A DNA stretch of 64,000 nucleotides from Scolanthus callimorphus (Eukaryota > Cnidaria > Anthozoa > Actiniaria > Edwardsiidae), in the NCBI GenBank assembly GCA_033964015.1, contig CM066912.1, positions 32,721,086-32,785,085 on the forward strand. Reading direction: 5' to 3'. Positions 28,001 to 37,719 of this stretch are shown here, in pieces; positions within the stretch are counted from its first letter, which is position 1; every line of letters starts with the position of its first letter. The notes beneath the pieces were generated by a model, which was not told where the DNA came from, ran no database searches, and was given only the letters and a program-made list of their open reading frames with translations. A program made the position numbers and the translations under genes.

Positions 28001-28026
28001 CGACACAACGGGAAAGGGGACATTGA
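18872..28026 (+). CDS. Uncharacterised DRE-TIM (HMG-CoA lyase-like) barrel protein with C-terminal EF-hand, 9 exons
   Basis: Exons 18872-19087, 20075-20379, 21635-21798, 23010-23263, 24169-24326, 25234-25372, 25595-25759, 26065-26286 and 27904-28026 join in phase to about 581 residues. Residues 1-7 (MGQSYTS) fit the N-myristoylation pattern. A charged helix (about 12-40) leads to LVLDNTIRETTVGQL, the first strand of the DRE-TIM fold, with Asp47, Arg51 and Glu52. Strand 7 carries HVH (His260, His262) followed by a GATGIWAGLSIEGASMGHA segment in place of the usual GERxGNA. Residues 468-541 hold a degenerate and a canonical EF-hand (Asp516-Glu527, DMDQDGAVDWNE). Known family members (HMG-CoA lyase, isopropylmalate and homocitrate synthase, pyruvate carboxylase CT domain) cleave or form C-C bonds with a metal bound by Asp and HxH; substrate here is unknown. 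Inference: a calcium-responsive, membrane-tethered metallolyase. Exon 6 holds a compensating pair of frame breaks; exon 8 is partly duplicated. Confidence 0.8.
19637..19900. repeat. 66-bp minisatellite in intron 1 of the lyase gene
   Basis: CGGACCTGTTCCTCAGTAAA recurs at 19637, 19703, 19769, 19832 and 19871; the last two periods are shortened (63 and 39 bp). Within each unit CCTGTTCCTCA occurs twice. Because 66 is a multiple of three, open frames on both strands arise without coding meaning. Confidence 0.9.
20075..20379 (+). CDS. Lyase/EF-hand gene exon 2: barrel strands 2-4
   Basis: VKKCGFEHMIVAAFSHMTRLGD matches the alpha-1/strand-2 region of HMGL-like barrels (a x-x-x-GFxxIxVA pattern). 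ELGIKNCIIEIDLVYSG is the next repeat of the fold. Acceptor TTTTAACAG, donor CAAG|GTACAG, phase 2. Confidence 0.8.
21315..21600 (+). repeat. Dispersed repeat C, copy 1
   Basis: AGTGCCAAGCTGCGGAATAT to TTCACCGCTACATGTTTCAA matches 28750-29064 (same strand) and 63755-64000 (opposite strand) at high identity by eye. No frame is conserved among the copies. It ends about 35 bp before exon 3. Confidence 0.8.
21635..21798 (+). CDS. Lyase/EF-hand gene exon 3: barrel strands 5-6
   Basis: Encodes IKWIRDNLSKQSLILVNIRD and VRYISLMKEPIFGIVYEES, two buried-strand patterns. Acceptor TTTCTTTAG; donor CAG|GTTTGT, phase 1. Confidence 0.8.
21800..22265. repeat. TGTCTGTC degenerate array at the start of intron 3
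   Basis: About 460 bp of TGTC, TGTT and CATG-rich tetramer array, with a higher-order unit (TGTCATGTCTGTCTGTCTTC) near 22100-22200. It begins within a few bases of the exon 3 donor. Confidence 0.85.
22466..22846. mobile_element. Long near-perfect inverted repeat element (arms about 170 bp)
   Basis: GTTCCCTGCTAGCAGAGGCC at 22466 is mirrored by GGCCTCTGCTAGCAGGGAAC ending 22846; the arms pair with few mismatches almost to a short loop near 22640-22675. RNA from intron 3 would form a very long hairpin. Fragments of the same termini occur near 17818-17880 and 55885. Confidence 0.85.
23010..23263 (+). CDS. Lyase/EF-hand gene exon 4: metal-binding HVH motif
   Basis: Encodes GKNLIEELGVWTRVMRNEMI, then LLIHVHEQWGLQDAIQLECLANGATGIWAGLSIEGASMGHA split across the exon: the HxH-x-D/E-x-G-x-A pattern of DRE-TIM metallolyases. 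Acceptor TACTTGAAG, donor AAG|GTGACG, phase 0. Confidence 0.85.
23300..23575 (+). repeat. Dispersed repeat D, copy 1
   Basis: A GGTCACAGTTTTTCACTATA block, CCGACCTAAAGCCGGTAAAT, a GAAAACAAGCGCGCGC block and GCAGAATTCGTTACCGTGCC occur in the same order at 62320-62565. Not coding. Confidence 0.75.
24169..24326 (+). CDS. Lyase/EF-hand gene exon 5: barrel C-terminal strand
   Basis: VLKRYNCTELRRAAISVTKIVTG and ELQPVYGSRALDMVFG resemble the stretch after the barrel in acyl-CoA lyase-type enzymes where another helix closes the active site. Acceptor AATATTCAG, donor TTCAG|GTTCGC, phase 2. Confidence 0.8.
24330..24790. repeat. TGTC/CCGTCTG degenerate array at the start of intron 5
   Basis: A second TGTCTGTC-type array of about 460 bp, again starting within a few bases of a donor site of this gene, with TTGCATG spacers. 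Confidence 0.85.
25234..25372 (+). CDS. Lyase/EF-hand gene exon 6, with two opposite single-base frame breaks
   Basis: Acceptor GTGGACAG and donor GAG|GTACGT give 139 bp, which fits phase 2 before and phase 0 after. Read straight through, that frame hits four stops. The middle (PPMRMTTLASAAMIAHRLK) is open one frame over and the end returns to NLFGQDQQFTKERGQRMKE, which runs smoothly into exon 7. The switches map to the early part (C-run 25258-25262 or before) and the A7 run 25311-25317. Confidence 0.6.
25595..25759 (+). CDS. Lyase/EF-hand gene exon 7
   Basis: Fifty-five codons in phase 0: VMLKDLHTNRKEEYMSASGIAMLFDRSGGKLTEKM and onward, helical linker between barrel and EF-hands. Acceptor CTTTTTAG, donor GAG|GTACGA. 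Confidence 0.8.
25906..26145 (+). repeat. 120-bp tandem duplication of intron end plus start of EF-hand exon
   Basis: Positions 25906-26008 recur at 26026-26128 with about ten differences, offset 120 bp. Both copies carry polypyrimidine, acceptor and the first 60 bases of the exon. The first copy (from 25945) lacks a donor and in frame runs to the TAG at 26062-26064, the acceptor of the second copy. Confidence 0.85.
26065..26286 (+). CDS. Lyase/EF-hand gene exon 8: EF-hand pair
   Basis: Seventy-four codons in phase 0. The first loop (WDLRDGVKDDQLEFDAF) has non-canonical spacing. The second, DMDQDGAVDWNE, has all side-chain Ca ligands at positions 1, 3, 5, 9 and 12 and Gly6. Donor GAG|GTAATT. 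Confidence 0.88.
27000..27034. repeat. (CCGT)n microsatellite
   Basis: About eight CGTC tetramers between the left part of the inner element and the satellite array. Confidence 0.85.
27040..27610 (+). repeat. 128-bp satellite array, about 4.5 copies
   Basis: TGACGTCATCGATGACGTCA starts at 27152, 27280, 27408 and 27536, exactly 128 bp apart; the units also share GAATATCTCGTGAAGGGAAG and CCAAACTTGGGTAGTGTAGT. Each core contains two CRE-type TGACGTCA palindromes and a CACGTGATAT box. Confidence 0.92.
27904..28026 (+). CDS. Lyase/EF-hand gene exon 9 and stop
   Basis: Forty codons, TKTAEELLSTAFRKGLIPAMQDEL to QRERGH, then TGA at 28024-28026. Acceptor CTATTTTCAG, phase 0. Confidence 0.75.
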   Translation, partial: TKTAEELLSTAFRKGLIPAMQDELVKDKAPDMATQRERGH

Positions 28027-28749
28027 TTTAGTGCATTGTAAACTTTAACTTTAGGACTGAACTTGATCGGGCCTTTCTTGCGTTTTCATCAGCAAATATA
28101 ATTTGCTCACAGAAAGACAATTAACAAAATAATGTGAAATTTATTAAGCGACGTTTCGGTGCCTTGCCGTTATCAGACAGAGGAGAAACTTTTAATACTC
28201 TGCTGTACGTTTTAGTCCCCTTGATTTTATGGCTTCATGGAGGCACCGAAACGTCGACAAATAAATTATTTGACATTATTGTTTTAAGTCGAACTCTAAC
28301 AAATATGAAGTATTTGAGCTTTTTTCGTCGAAGTTGCCAATTTTGTTGGCATCAAAAATGACAGCGAGGCAGTGCATTCTGGTCAGGGTGAAGTGGCTCC
28401 CTTAACTAGACCACCATATCGTGAATAGAAACCTCTGAGACAAAGGTGTCCATTGTGATGCATTGAAAAGTTGAGTAGATTCAAAACATGATTGAGGGAA
28501 AGGTGATCACGCATTGAAATGTGGGCATTCAATATTGGGATCCTATTGTAGAGTAGATCTCCCGTGGATTTAACATTTGATTCTTTAAGAATTTTTCCAA
28601 TCGCTCTCTTTCAAATGGCGTGTGCAAAGTTAAACAGTTTATCACTTATCGATATGGGCTAAATTATATTTTCGTGTATCTTTGCCAACTTTCCATCTAT
28701 TGCCTCAAAACTTGGCAGGTCAAAAATTATAGTCAGTACTTTCAGAAAC

Positions 28750-29064
28750 ATAAGTGAGTTGAAACGTGTAACAAACATACATTGCTTTAGTGCCAAGCTG
28801 CGGAATATTCGCAGAATAAACAATTGAACAGATTTTGAAAATAATGTTGTTGCAAGACTTCAAGATGTTAAATGTTAGCATATTATCACTTACCACTGTT
28901 GCTCTACTTTATTTGAGCGAGAAATGAAATATTATGAAGAGAAAATCTGCTTGGGTTAGCAGTCGAGAGTTCATTATTGACCAAATATGGTCATAAACTG
29001 GTCACGAATAATCCACAGCTTGGTTCGCCGTTACATGTTTTAACTAAGTTTTATGTTTCTGGTA
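28750..29064 (+). repeat. Dispersed repeat C, copy 2
   Basis: Matches 21315-21600 and, in reverse, 63755-64000. This copy extends further left (GTTGAAACGTGTAACAAACA), as does the third. Confidence 0.8.
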
Positions 29065-29151
29065 CTTTCCACTGTATTTTCGCTAGCTTACGCGCGTGCG
29101 CAGTTGAAAGTTTTTTGGCGTCGTGATGCACCCATAAATAAATAGGAGAGT

Positions 29152-29390
29152 ATAATAGCGGAGCTCCTTAGAGCGGAGCACCATAGGTATCGCAGGAAGA
29201 ATACAATAGCTCAAAGTAGAACTCAGGTATAACGATCGGCTTCATTTTTCATGGTTCAGCGGTATTCCCATTTGGGTATCGCTGGCGCGTCCGTGTCTGC
29301 GCGCCCCCACACAGGTAAACCAAGACCCCAACACAGAAAATATGTAACCGGGAGCTCCGCTTTTAGCCAGTGGCTAAATCTATACATGGG
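29152..29390. mobile_element. Short copy of the AGCGGAGCTCC element
   Basis: TAGCGGAGCTCC and GCGGAGCACCATAGG at the left, GGAGCTCCGCTTTTAGCCAG and GGCTAAATCTATA at the right, about 235 bp, lacking the satellite. Confidence 0.7.
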
Positions 29391-31742
29391 CGCGCGGGGA
29401 TATAGAATTTATCTTCAAGTGTTCAAATTTATATATCTAACGTGTGAGCGCAGCGAGTGAGGTGGGTTGACATAAAGATAAAGTGCGGTGAACATGAAGG
29501 AAAATATAACGATATTTATTACAGCTTCGAAGTCATTTAGGAGAAGGCAATAACTATAGAAAGGGGGTGTACCACGACTTTTGGGTTAATTTAGGCAGAT
29601 GGCTAAAATGCTGTCAAATTCACAAGACATGAACAAAATAATCGTCAGGATTGTTGAATACCCCCGTTTGGAGTATTTTCGTGTGTTCTCGAGCGGATTC
29701 TTGGTTGTTTGTGCAGGCATTTTATAACAAGTTAAACAATCGTAAAACGCCATGAGTAACATACCGTACACCTACAGTTGAAATTTGAAGAGATACAACT
29801 CGGATATAATTGTATTTTTTTTACTTTTTATTGTGCCTGTGTTTCCATATCACAATATTGAAGTTTCGACTTAGGAAAGCTTCCAGTGTTGAACAAACAG
29901 AAACGCATGATTTTTTATTATTATCACACCACTGGAAGACCGCCCAAAAAATGTATCGGAAATTTTCTCTGAGTGCGAAAGTAGATTCGGTCAATTTGAT
30001 TTAATCTATAATATGTTCCTTAACGTGCTGTTAATGAAACATTCTGTTTTTTTCCTCCATTCATTCTCTAGTTGCTGTGTTATTGTTTGTTATTCTCGCT
30101 ACCTGTACATTATATTTTTGCAATTGTTCTCGTAGAATTATTTATGAGCAAGACAAACATAGAATTCAGTTATAAATAGCTTGTATTATTTTGTATCGGA
30201 CTCAAAACTATGTTGTGGTTGGCTTGATTATAGAAACTGTTATACTTCGTTGTAAGTTAATAACAAAGGCACCTTATCGTTCAATGTAATTAAAAAAACT
30301 TGCTCAACTTTGTGATTTTATTTCTTTAGAAATAATGTTTTGCTTATTAAATTTTTCTGATTGGATAAGCCATACGTTAATTACATTGCCTTGGAGAACA
30401 TTTAGCCAAAGTAGTCGGCCTACTTGAAAAGATGCCATCAATTCCACACGGTAAATATTAAGATTTTATTTGTCTCAACTTTAGACATTTTCTTTGGTGA
30501 ATTCTCATAACCAAAAGGCGAGCATAAACAATTGCATCCAAAAGTTGGGCAATTTTCAGTAGTTAATTTGCTAATTTAAAGGCTCGAATTACGTTGGTGA
30601 AATAATAATCGATAGAACTCATTAAAAGATTTTGCAATGTATGTTTGCAATGCTAGGAATGAACTTCTCTGAAATTTTCAATTTTAGTGATAATTGTCTC
30701 CCTTGAAAGAGGCCGAAAATTATAGAACTGCCTCAGTATTTGTACAAATGCTAGGGACGTGACCGATTTTCTTCCCGGTTGGAGTGCCCAACTCAGAATA
30801 AGATAGCAGGTGCTGCTACGAAGTTTTAAATGTCACTCAGCGATCGAAGATGCTTAACATATTCACCTTACGGCCACTTAAAACGGACGTGACTGAGCCG
30901 TTAAACTCCATAAAAATGTATCATCATCCCAAAGACGTCTAGAGTTAGAGCAGACAAACAAAGTACACTCTGTTGGGATTGTTATGCTTTAAGGTATTGC
31001 TGTTTGGATTAAGGATTTCCCCGGGCATATTTCAAAACCACAAATTCACGCGCCGAGTTAGCAGTCCGCCTTTAACCAATCCGACGAGGGGAGATTATGT
31101 AAGAAGAAGAAATCAAGTCCTCTTAGCTCTGTTTAAAGAAGTTGTTGGACGTGCTCCGAAGAGTTTATTTTTAGTCTTGAGGTAAAAAATGGAAATAGTT
31201 CGTGGAAATGTCAACAGGGAAAGCAAGCACACATAAAGGTGAGAACAGATATTTAGAATTCAGTGTGCATTATCTTAGACGAGAGATTTGGGATGTTTCA
31301 CTGAGGGCAAGTACGAAAAGCTAAAAAATGGAGCTACATTTTAAGAAAAGCATGAAAGATCAACTAAGAAATTGTTGAAAATCAGAAACATTCTGAAGTG
31401 GAGGAAAACAATTTAAAATCCTCGTTGCACCTGCATTCTACATATAACTAAACGGAACTTGACTTCTTTTTCCTAGAGACCAGACTGTGAATACAAAAGA
31501 GGAACAATTTAGGACACTGCCGAAGCCCACAGCAAAGCAAAAATGGGGCCAAAATAATTATATCTCAACATGTTGCAAAGCTGTAGTTAACGAGAGATAT
31601 TCCTCCTGTATGCTGAAAACAAAACAAGCTTCTCTCTTCTCATGTGCGAAGGAAATCAAAAACATCCACAACCAAATACTAAAGAGTACCAAGAAAACAT
31701 AAGAAAACAGAATTCATCTGAAACTTTCCTGAGATGAAATAA

Positions 31743-32789
31743 TTGAATTTAACTCCTCGCAGCTGGGTAATTGTTGTCAAGAAGAAAAATATGGAAACAC
31801 CTGTAGAAATAGCAGTTCCATTGGGGATTCTCTCTTTCTTGGTGATTCTAGAAAACGCTGTAGTGCTGTACTTGGTTTTAAGGAACAGACACATGCGAAC
31901 CTATACAAATGGTTTCGTCGTCTCGTTAGCTATTTCTGACATCTTGACGGGCATGGTGATATTTTGTCAATACCTCATAGGGTTTCGTAATCCTGTAGCC
32001 ATCAACATTGTATACGCCGTTGCGTTACTCGCTGGTGCGGCGAACATTACAGCAGTAACAACGGATAGGTACTTAGCAATAACGAAACCGTTTAAATACC
32101 GGGGCATTATGACTAGATATTTTAAACACATTGTAGCTAGCGCTTGGGGTAGCTCTATTCTGATGGCGATATTACCGTTGTGTTGGTATGGGAACATTAC
32201 TTTGAGATACCATAAGATATATATATTTGCAACCCTCGGACTTGGTGTGCTAGCACCGTATCTGTTTATCTTATTCGCAAACATCAAGATTTACAGCATT
32301 GTGAAGAAATCAGTCAGGAAGGACAAGCGGACATATTCAAGCGTGTCTGCGGAAAGCCGCGCAAGAAAGCGACTCGGAACACCGATAAAAATAATCATAT
32401 CCGAGGCCAAAGTGGCACGAGTTTTCGCGTTCACTGCTGTTGCCTTCGCCGTTTCCTGGTTTCCCGTGCTGTACTATACCATAGCCGCAGCCGTCGGGGA
32501 TTTCCAAGCAGTACCGCAAGTAATTATCACTTTATCGCCATTCTTCATCGTGGTTGGTTCTCTCGCAAATCCCATTATTTACTCATTCATGAAACCGGAT
32601 TTCAAAATCGCGGTCAGGTCACTGCTCAACAAAGCGAGAGCTGGCTTAGGAAAAGACATCTGTGTCACGTACTCGAAGAGGAATTCTGAGAAATCGGGGT
32701 CCGAGAAATCTGTCATTACGTTGATAGTTGCTGGAACTGTTATTGACCCTTCTTGTAACTTTACTACGTATGAAACACATATATTATGA
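31743..32789 (+). CDS. Class A (rhodopsin-like) GPCR, intronless
   Basis: One open frame of 348 codons giving seven hydrophobic helices. Family marks: N38 in TM1, LAISD (D66) in TM2, TTDRYLAI at the end of TM3 (DRY intact), SWFP in TM6 where CWxP is usual, and NPIIYSFMKPDF in TM7. The extracellular N-terminus is very short; the paralogue at 39822-40888 starts at the position of Met17 (31791), so Met17 is probably the true start. There is no Cys at the top of TM3, so the conserved TM3-ECL2 disulphide is missing. Ligand unknown: overall look is near the amine/adenosine/melatonin-like group, but no diagnostic ligand contact can be assigned. The C-tail is Ser/Lys-rich (KRNSEKSGSEKS), plausible for GRK/arrestin regulation. 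Intronless GPCR expansions are common in anthozoans. Confidence 0.92.
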   Translation: MNLTPRSWVIVVKKKNMETPVEIAVPLGILSFLVILENAVVLYLVLRNRHMRTYTNGFVVSLAISDILTGMVIFCQYLIGFRNPVAINIVYAVALLAGAANITAVTTDRYLAITKPFKYRGIMTRYFKHIVASAWGSSILMAILPLCWYGNITLRYHKIYIFATLGLGVLAPYLFILFANIKIYSIVKKSVRKDKRTYSSVSAESRARKRLGTPIKIIISEAKVARVFAFTAVAFAVSWFPVLYYTIAAAVGDFQAVPQVIITLSPFFIVVGSLANPIIYSFMKPDFKIAVRSLLNKARAGLGKDICVTYSKRNSEKSGSEKSVITLIVAGTVIDPSCNFTTYETHIL

Positions 32790-33146
32790 AAACAAAAACA
32801 ACAAAATCTGACCTGCCGGCGGGCAAGAAACTAACGTATTCTAGGTGTGCTATAGATTTTTGTAACTATACTGGGCCAACGAAACGAACTGCTAAATGAG
32901 TGGCTGTGATTATTCAGACATGTTCTACTACATAATCAAGCAGGTTTTAAAAGTTGTCCAACAAGCTATTTGTTTGTATTTCTCTTCTTTTGAAAGTGAT
33001 TCTTTATGATCCATAATAGCCAGAATTTCAGCCACCGCCCCTTCGCTCTCTAATTTTACGAAAAGAAACGCGTCTGCAGAATTCTAAACGTGATTTTCAA
33101 CAGCATTGCCTAATCACTGACCCAAAATCGATCATTAGAGTCTGAT

Positions 33147-33576
33147 TAGCCGTATTCACACTAGAGACAGAAAACTCGTCTGAGACGAGTTTTTCGTCCG
33201 GACGGAAAACTCGTCTTTATGTGAAACCGGGACCAGACGGATTTTTGACGGGAAATCTTAATAGCTGTATTCACACTAGAGACGGAAAACTCGTCTGAGA
33301 CGAGTTTCTCGCCTGGAATATGGTTCCCTGTTCTTCTGTGATCACGCGAAAACATTTTTTTGAAGAAGAAGGTTTAGACAGATAACAAGCAAGTGTTTCT
33401 GAGTAGAATTGACATAAGACAGGAACTTTTTCTGAAGAGAAACTCGTCTCAGACGGGTTTTCCGTCTCTAGTGTGAATACGGCTAATATGAAACTGGGAC
33501 GAGACGGATTTTTGACGGGAAATCGTCTGAATTCATATCATGATGAGTTTTCCACCCTCTAGTGTGAATACGGCTA
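33147..33576. mobile_element. Nested MITEs with TAGCCGTATTCACACTAGAG ends
   Basis: TAGCCGTATTCACACTAGAG occurs at 33147 and (TAGCTG variant) at 33262; its mirror CTCTAGTGTGAATACGGCTA ends at 33485 and 33576. GAAAACTCGTCTGAGACGAG hairpins lie inside the ends. The pattern fits one copy inserted in another. Confidence 0.8.
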
Positions 33577-34667
33577 TTGATGATGGTCGGTTCCGTTATA
33601 GCCATTCTCAGTGATAGCGTGCAGGTGAACAAGAAACTTTAGATTTAGCCTACGATTCCTTGGCAACGCACGCAATCCTCAGGAAAAAAAGTTGTTCCTG
33701 GGCAGTCATTACGTATGGAGGGAAAACCTCCTGTTTCAAACGCTGATCTTTTGCCGCGTCGAATACAATTCAGCCGACTGTTTTCTCCTTTTCACAACAA
33801 AAGGAAAAATAAACAAGAAAAACAAACGTTACATTCCTTTTTGTTCTACTATGACTCATCTAGATTTTCCTTTTGCACTAGACAAAGTGTCCTAGAAGCT
33901 GCAAATTAAATTTCTAACAATTAGATTCGACGCGGCAAAAGTTCGACGTCTGAATCTGGCCTAAGTGAAGGTTCGATCGCGAGGGAAGGAATGACTGGAA
34001 TTCAGGCTATCACTTCACTAGTTCATCTTCTGTCTCCCAACTTTCTTTCCTCTAACATCTGGCCTCGCCCTGAAAAAAGGGTGCGTAAAAAGCGACTCAA
34101 CTTTAAAGCACCATAATCAACCGGCATTCTTAGCGCACTTTTGTTTATGTTTTGAATCGAATCTAGTTACAAAATATATCTAAAACGTTATCTTATCTTT
34201 ACAACCTGTTTCATGATAGACTTGTTTGATGACGATTGGAAGTGAACATTTCAATTAAAATGAAAATTCAACCAAGACGTTTCCATCTATGAAAACTTTG
34301 CCCATCTGACCGCACGGGAATGCTAGCTGATTAATGGGGCTTAAAGTAAAAAACAAAAAAACATGGTTTAAAGGAAATAAGGATGAGAATCTGCTCCAAG
34401 GTAACATAATAAATCGTGAATTTTTAACATTCTCGCTATACGGAAGTCTACCTGACCTTAATATTTTGAAGGTCTGCAAATACAGTCGAAAAAAAAAAGG
34501 AAAATTCAAAATCGACAAGCATGATCGTGTTCTTGCCGTACTGTTTTAATTTGTTTTCTATTGTTTATTGATTTTTAAAACGACTGCATTATCTTGATTT
34601 GAAAGCAATTAAAACGAAGCATTTTACTCGGGTTTCTGCAGAATAAATAATTAAAAAACAACCTTAA

Positions 34668-34790
34668 GAGCCCCTGCCAAAACTAGCCGCCATTTTGTCT
34701 GCCTAGCAACATATAGTCACAGAAAGCATCCAATTCCATCAGCTGATTTTAGGCAATATTCTCGATTGAATTTGACTGTCAATACAGAAT
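34668..34790. repeat. Dispersed repeat E (GCCATTTTGTC-GCCTAGCAAC), copy 1
   Basis: CCGCCATTTTGTCTGCCTAG, CAACATA, AGCATCCAATTCCATC and GATTTTAGGCAATATT follow in the order also seen at 44555 and 50800 and, reversed, at 39690. Confidence 0.65.
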
Positions 34791-35870
34791 GAAAACACCA
34801 CAAAATAACATTAAAATAGAGTGGTTGACTAGCAGGGCTTTTTCAAATGCCAGTTCCGTAATGCACTCGAAACACACAAAAAGGCAGGACAAAGCACAGC
34901 TGGGGCTGACGAAAAATTGGCTGAAATGAAATTTGCTAAATTTTGTTATGACGTTCAACACCAATACATCCTATTATGCGACTTAATCTCTTAACGTCTC
35001 GTTCGTGTTAACCTTGGCCATTAGCACGGCCATTTATTGATGCCACAAAGTTTGCCACATAATACAATACATTCTGGGCCTCTCCTTGACCACCTGTTTG
35101 ATAATCCTATTAGGGGGCATCGTGACGTCACAAAATTGTTCAACTTCAAACGCGGGCAAGCTGACGAACATCCAGCACTATCACTGGAAAGCACATCACT
35201 CCCCAGGGTACTCCCTCATATAAGGTATAAGGGCATATGCCGCCATATAGGGTATGGTTACGGGGCTCCTGTGGTCTGCGGTAGGGTATTATGTTTCGCT
35301 TGTTTGGTCTCTGACCCTACAAACAAATTTCGATTAAAGTTCTGCCGCAAATAGAGCGGATTTCAGATGGCTGTCGTGAGTAATTGGTAATTACTTTGTA
35401 ATCACTCCTATAGGTTTTATTCAGAATTGGTATAATTACTTTGCGATTGGTTTTACTACGGTCATATGAAAACCGTACTAGCGACAAAGAAAGTTTATTT
35501 TAAAACCTTTACATGATTAACAAAATTCCGCTTTGATTGCTATGAACTGGACCACCCTGGCGACTACCTTCACAGGTCTGCGGTAGGTCTATGGTAGACA
35601 GGCCAGGTTTTGGAGACCTCGGCGGCACACCTCTACCCAAAAATATTATTTATACATAGTGCCACGTTTTCTGGCACTATATATAAATATTCGCAAAGAT
35701 ACGTAAACATAATCTAGCCCATCATGAAGTGGGAAATTTATAAGTTTGCACACGAACTTGACATCTAAAATCCATTGGAAAGTGCGCAAAAATATTATTA
35801 AAATTGCGCTAGCTCAGCTTATGAACAAAGTCAATTTCTTTAATTACACGCGCGATAAGGGTTATATAAA

Positions 35871-36060
35871 TTTAGTCAAATCACATTAGTGGTCTATTAT
35901 CAATGCTGCGTTCTGATTGGTTGAGCTACTAGTAGGCTATAAGTTATAGCCTACTAGTTGCGAAAAGTCGTCGGATTTGAAAGCCAGAAAAAGGCAAATG
36001 ACCAGAACAAAAACATTTTTTGGCAATACAAATTGACCTACTAGTGTGATTTGACTAAAA
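35871..36060. mobile_element. MITE family F, copy 1
   Basis: TTTAGTCAAATCACATTAGT at the left mirrored by a GTGTGATTTGACTAAA right end; interior CTGCGTTCTGATTGGTTGAG and a TACTAGTAGGCTATAAGTTATAGCCTACTAG hairpin (written in parts: GTAGGCTATA, TATAGCCTAC). Confidence 0.8.
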
Positions 36061-36104
36061 CAATTATTCCTCTCGCCCTCATGGCCTCCAAGTCAATAGC
36101 CCAT

Positions 36105-36135
<31 letters not shown>

Positions 36136-36136
36136 G

Positions 36137-36165
<29 letters not shown>
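36060..36165. repeat. Inverted repeat abutting MITE F
   Basis: ACAATTATTCCTC at 36060 mirrored by GAGGAATAATTGT at the right end, with nested AGCCCATTCGGCC/GGCCTCATGGGCT hairpins. Part of it recurs after copy 2 (36937-36990), so F plus this unit may be one element. Confidence 0.7.
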
Positions 36166-36171
<6 letters not shown>

Positions 36172-36264
36172 CCGGGGATCCTGGGGTTGCTTGGATGAAA
36201 AGATACCCGAGCCTTTTTGGAATTAGTTGCACTGCGGTTTAAATTATTGTAATGATCCCTATTA

Positions 36265-36460
36265 GGGGCCGACCATTTAACTTTTGAGGGGGGGGGGGGC
36301 TTTTTTGTCAATGCAAGATTTTTTTTAGACCTCTGTTATGCGGTGAGAATTTTCTTTCCAATAAGAAAGGAGGGTTTTAGTCACCATTTTGCTGTGCAGG
36401 AAATTTGTTTTCAAAAAACCCCCCCCCCCCCCCCCCCTCAAAAGTTAAATGGTCGGCCTC
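36265..36460. mobile_element. MITE with GGCCGACCATTTAAC ends and internal poly-G/poly-C
   Basis: GGCCGACCATTTAACTTTTG then a G-run at 36267-36299, mirrored by a C-run then CAAAAGTTAAATGGTCGGCC ending 36458. Transcripts would fold into a hairpin whose stem includes a G/C homopolymer. Confidence 0.8.
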
Positions 36461-36784
36461 TTACCGGATGCAGGTGTCGCGCGGTCATACTTCAGTATAA
36501 CTTCAGTATAACAAGCAATCTTGGAATATCACTCGTATCATAAACATACGTATTAGTTGTTTATTGCACGTTTGCTTTTGGCGCTGTAATGTCCCCGGAA
36601 GGGGGGGGGGGACTCCCATATCAACCGGTGGGTGCTCGTCGAACAGATGGAATTTGACCACTAAAAGATACCGCTCTGGGCGTGGTCAACCAGTATTTTA
36701 AATAATTACACTTTAAAACTCAGACAAATCGTGCTTATCCAAAAGCGTCTACATGCTAGTTACTACTGCGGCAAGCTATTACAT

Positions 36785-36936
36785 ATTAGTCAAATCGGAC
36801 TACTGGTCAATATGCTGCGTTCTGATTGGTTGAGCTACTAGTAGGCTAGCTACTTCTAGTCTACTAGTAGCGAAAAGTGTCGGATATGAAAGGCTTTTGG
36901 CTATACAAATTGATCTACTAGTGTGACTTGACTAAA
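36785..36936. mobile_element. MITE family F, copy 2
   Basis: TTAGTCAAATCGGACTACTG mirrored by CTAGTGTGACTTGACTAA; the same GCTGCGTTCTGATTGGTTGA interior as copy 1, about 40 bp shorter. Confidence 0.75.
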
Positions 36937-37719
36937 ATAATTATTCCTCAAGCCCGAATGAGCTCTGATAGCCCATGAGGCCGGAAACTATTTATACTTA
37001 TCTCCAGCGCACTAGCGCCATAGGCAAATTCTATTTTGGCCTCAAGTAACTTAAGGCCTGGGTGGAAGCCAAATCCAAAATGGCGGACGTCAAACGGAGG
37101 GGGTAGTCCATCTCTAAACGAATGCCTCTGAGGGATCCAATCAATTTGCATTTCAATACCTTTGATCATTCTCAATCATTTTCACCAATGTTGGTCTCTA
37201 TGGCAACAAATGTATGACCTCTGACCTTAAATATAATTTTTTGGAAAATGGTCTCTGCATTCGATGGGGATAAGTTAAATCGTTCCTCTGAGCGTGTGAT
37301 GGTGTTTGTTATCTAGTGCAGATTATTGATCTAACGAGGCTGGCTAGAAATGTTGTTTCGAATAGCTATATTTGTGATGATGTAATATGATACCTGTCAT
37401 TTTCTTAAAATGAGGATAACTTGGACAGCGCGCCTCGTTGGAATGGTAATGTACTCCCGACACTGGTCATAATAAGACCCATTGGGAAACCATTGGTATG
37501 ATCCCCGTCGAATGCAGAGAACTGAAACAAAATCGTGCGTTTGTCACGCTCTAACAAGTCACGCAACCCGTTGACATGGTAACCAAATACATCAAATGAA
37601 ACGTCTCACCGGGTAGAGCAACCTTAACGACAAACATTCTACGCAAGACATTTAATCTACCCTAGGGATTTTTTTTCAGTGTTTTTCGCATTTTTGTGAA
37701 AAGCACCCATAGCCTATCG

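Larger units (their letters stand above)
28027..31742. other. Intergenic region between the lyase gene and GPCR 1
   Basis: Contains repeat C copy 2, the short copy of the inner mobile element and an AGATATAGAATTTATCTTC fragment (29390-29440). From 29500 to 31700 the DNA is AT-rich and apparently unique, with no coding signal; the last few hundred bases are the likely promoter/5' UTR of GPCR 1. Confidence 0.5.

Noticed and set aside
35037..35354. 105-codon plus-strand frame
   Set aside because: No domain, no signal peptide, no splice context; considered chance.
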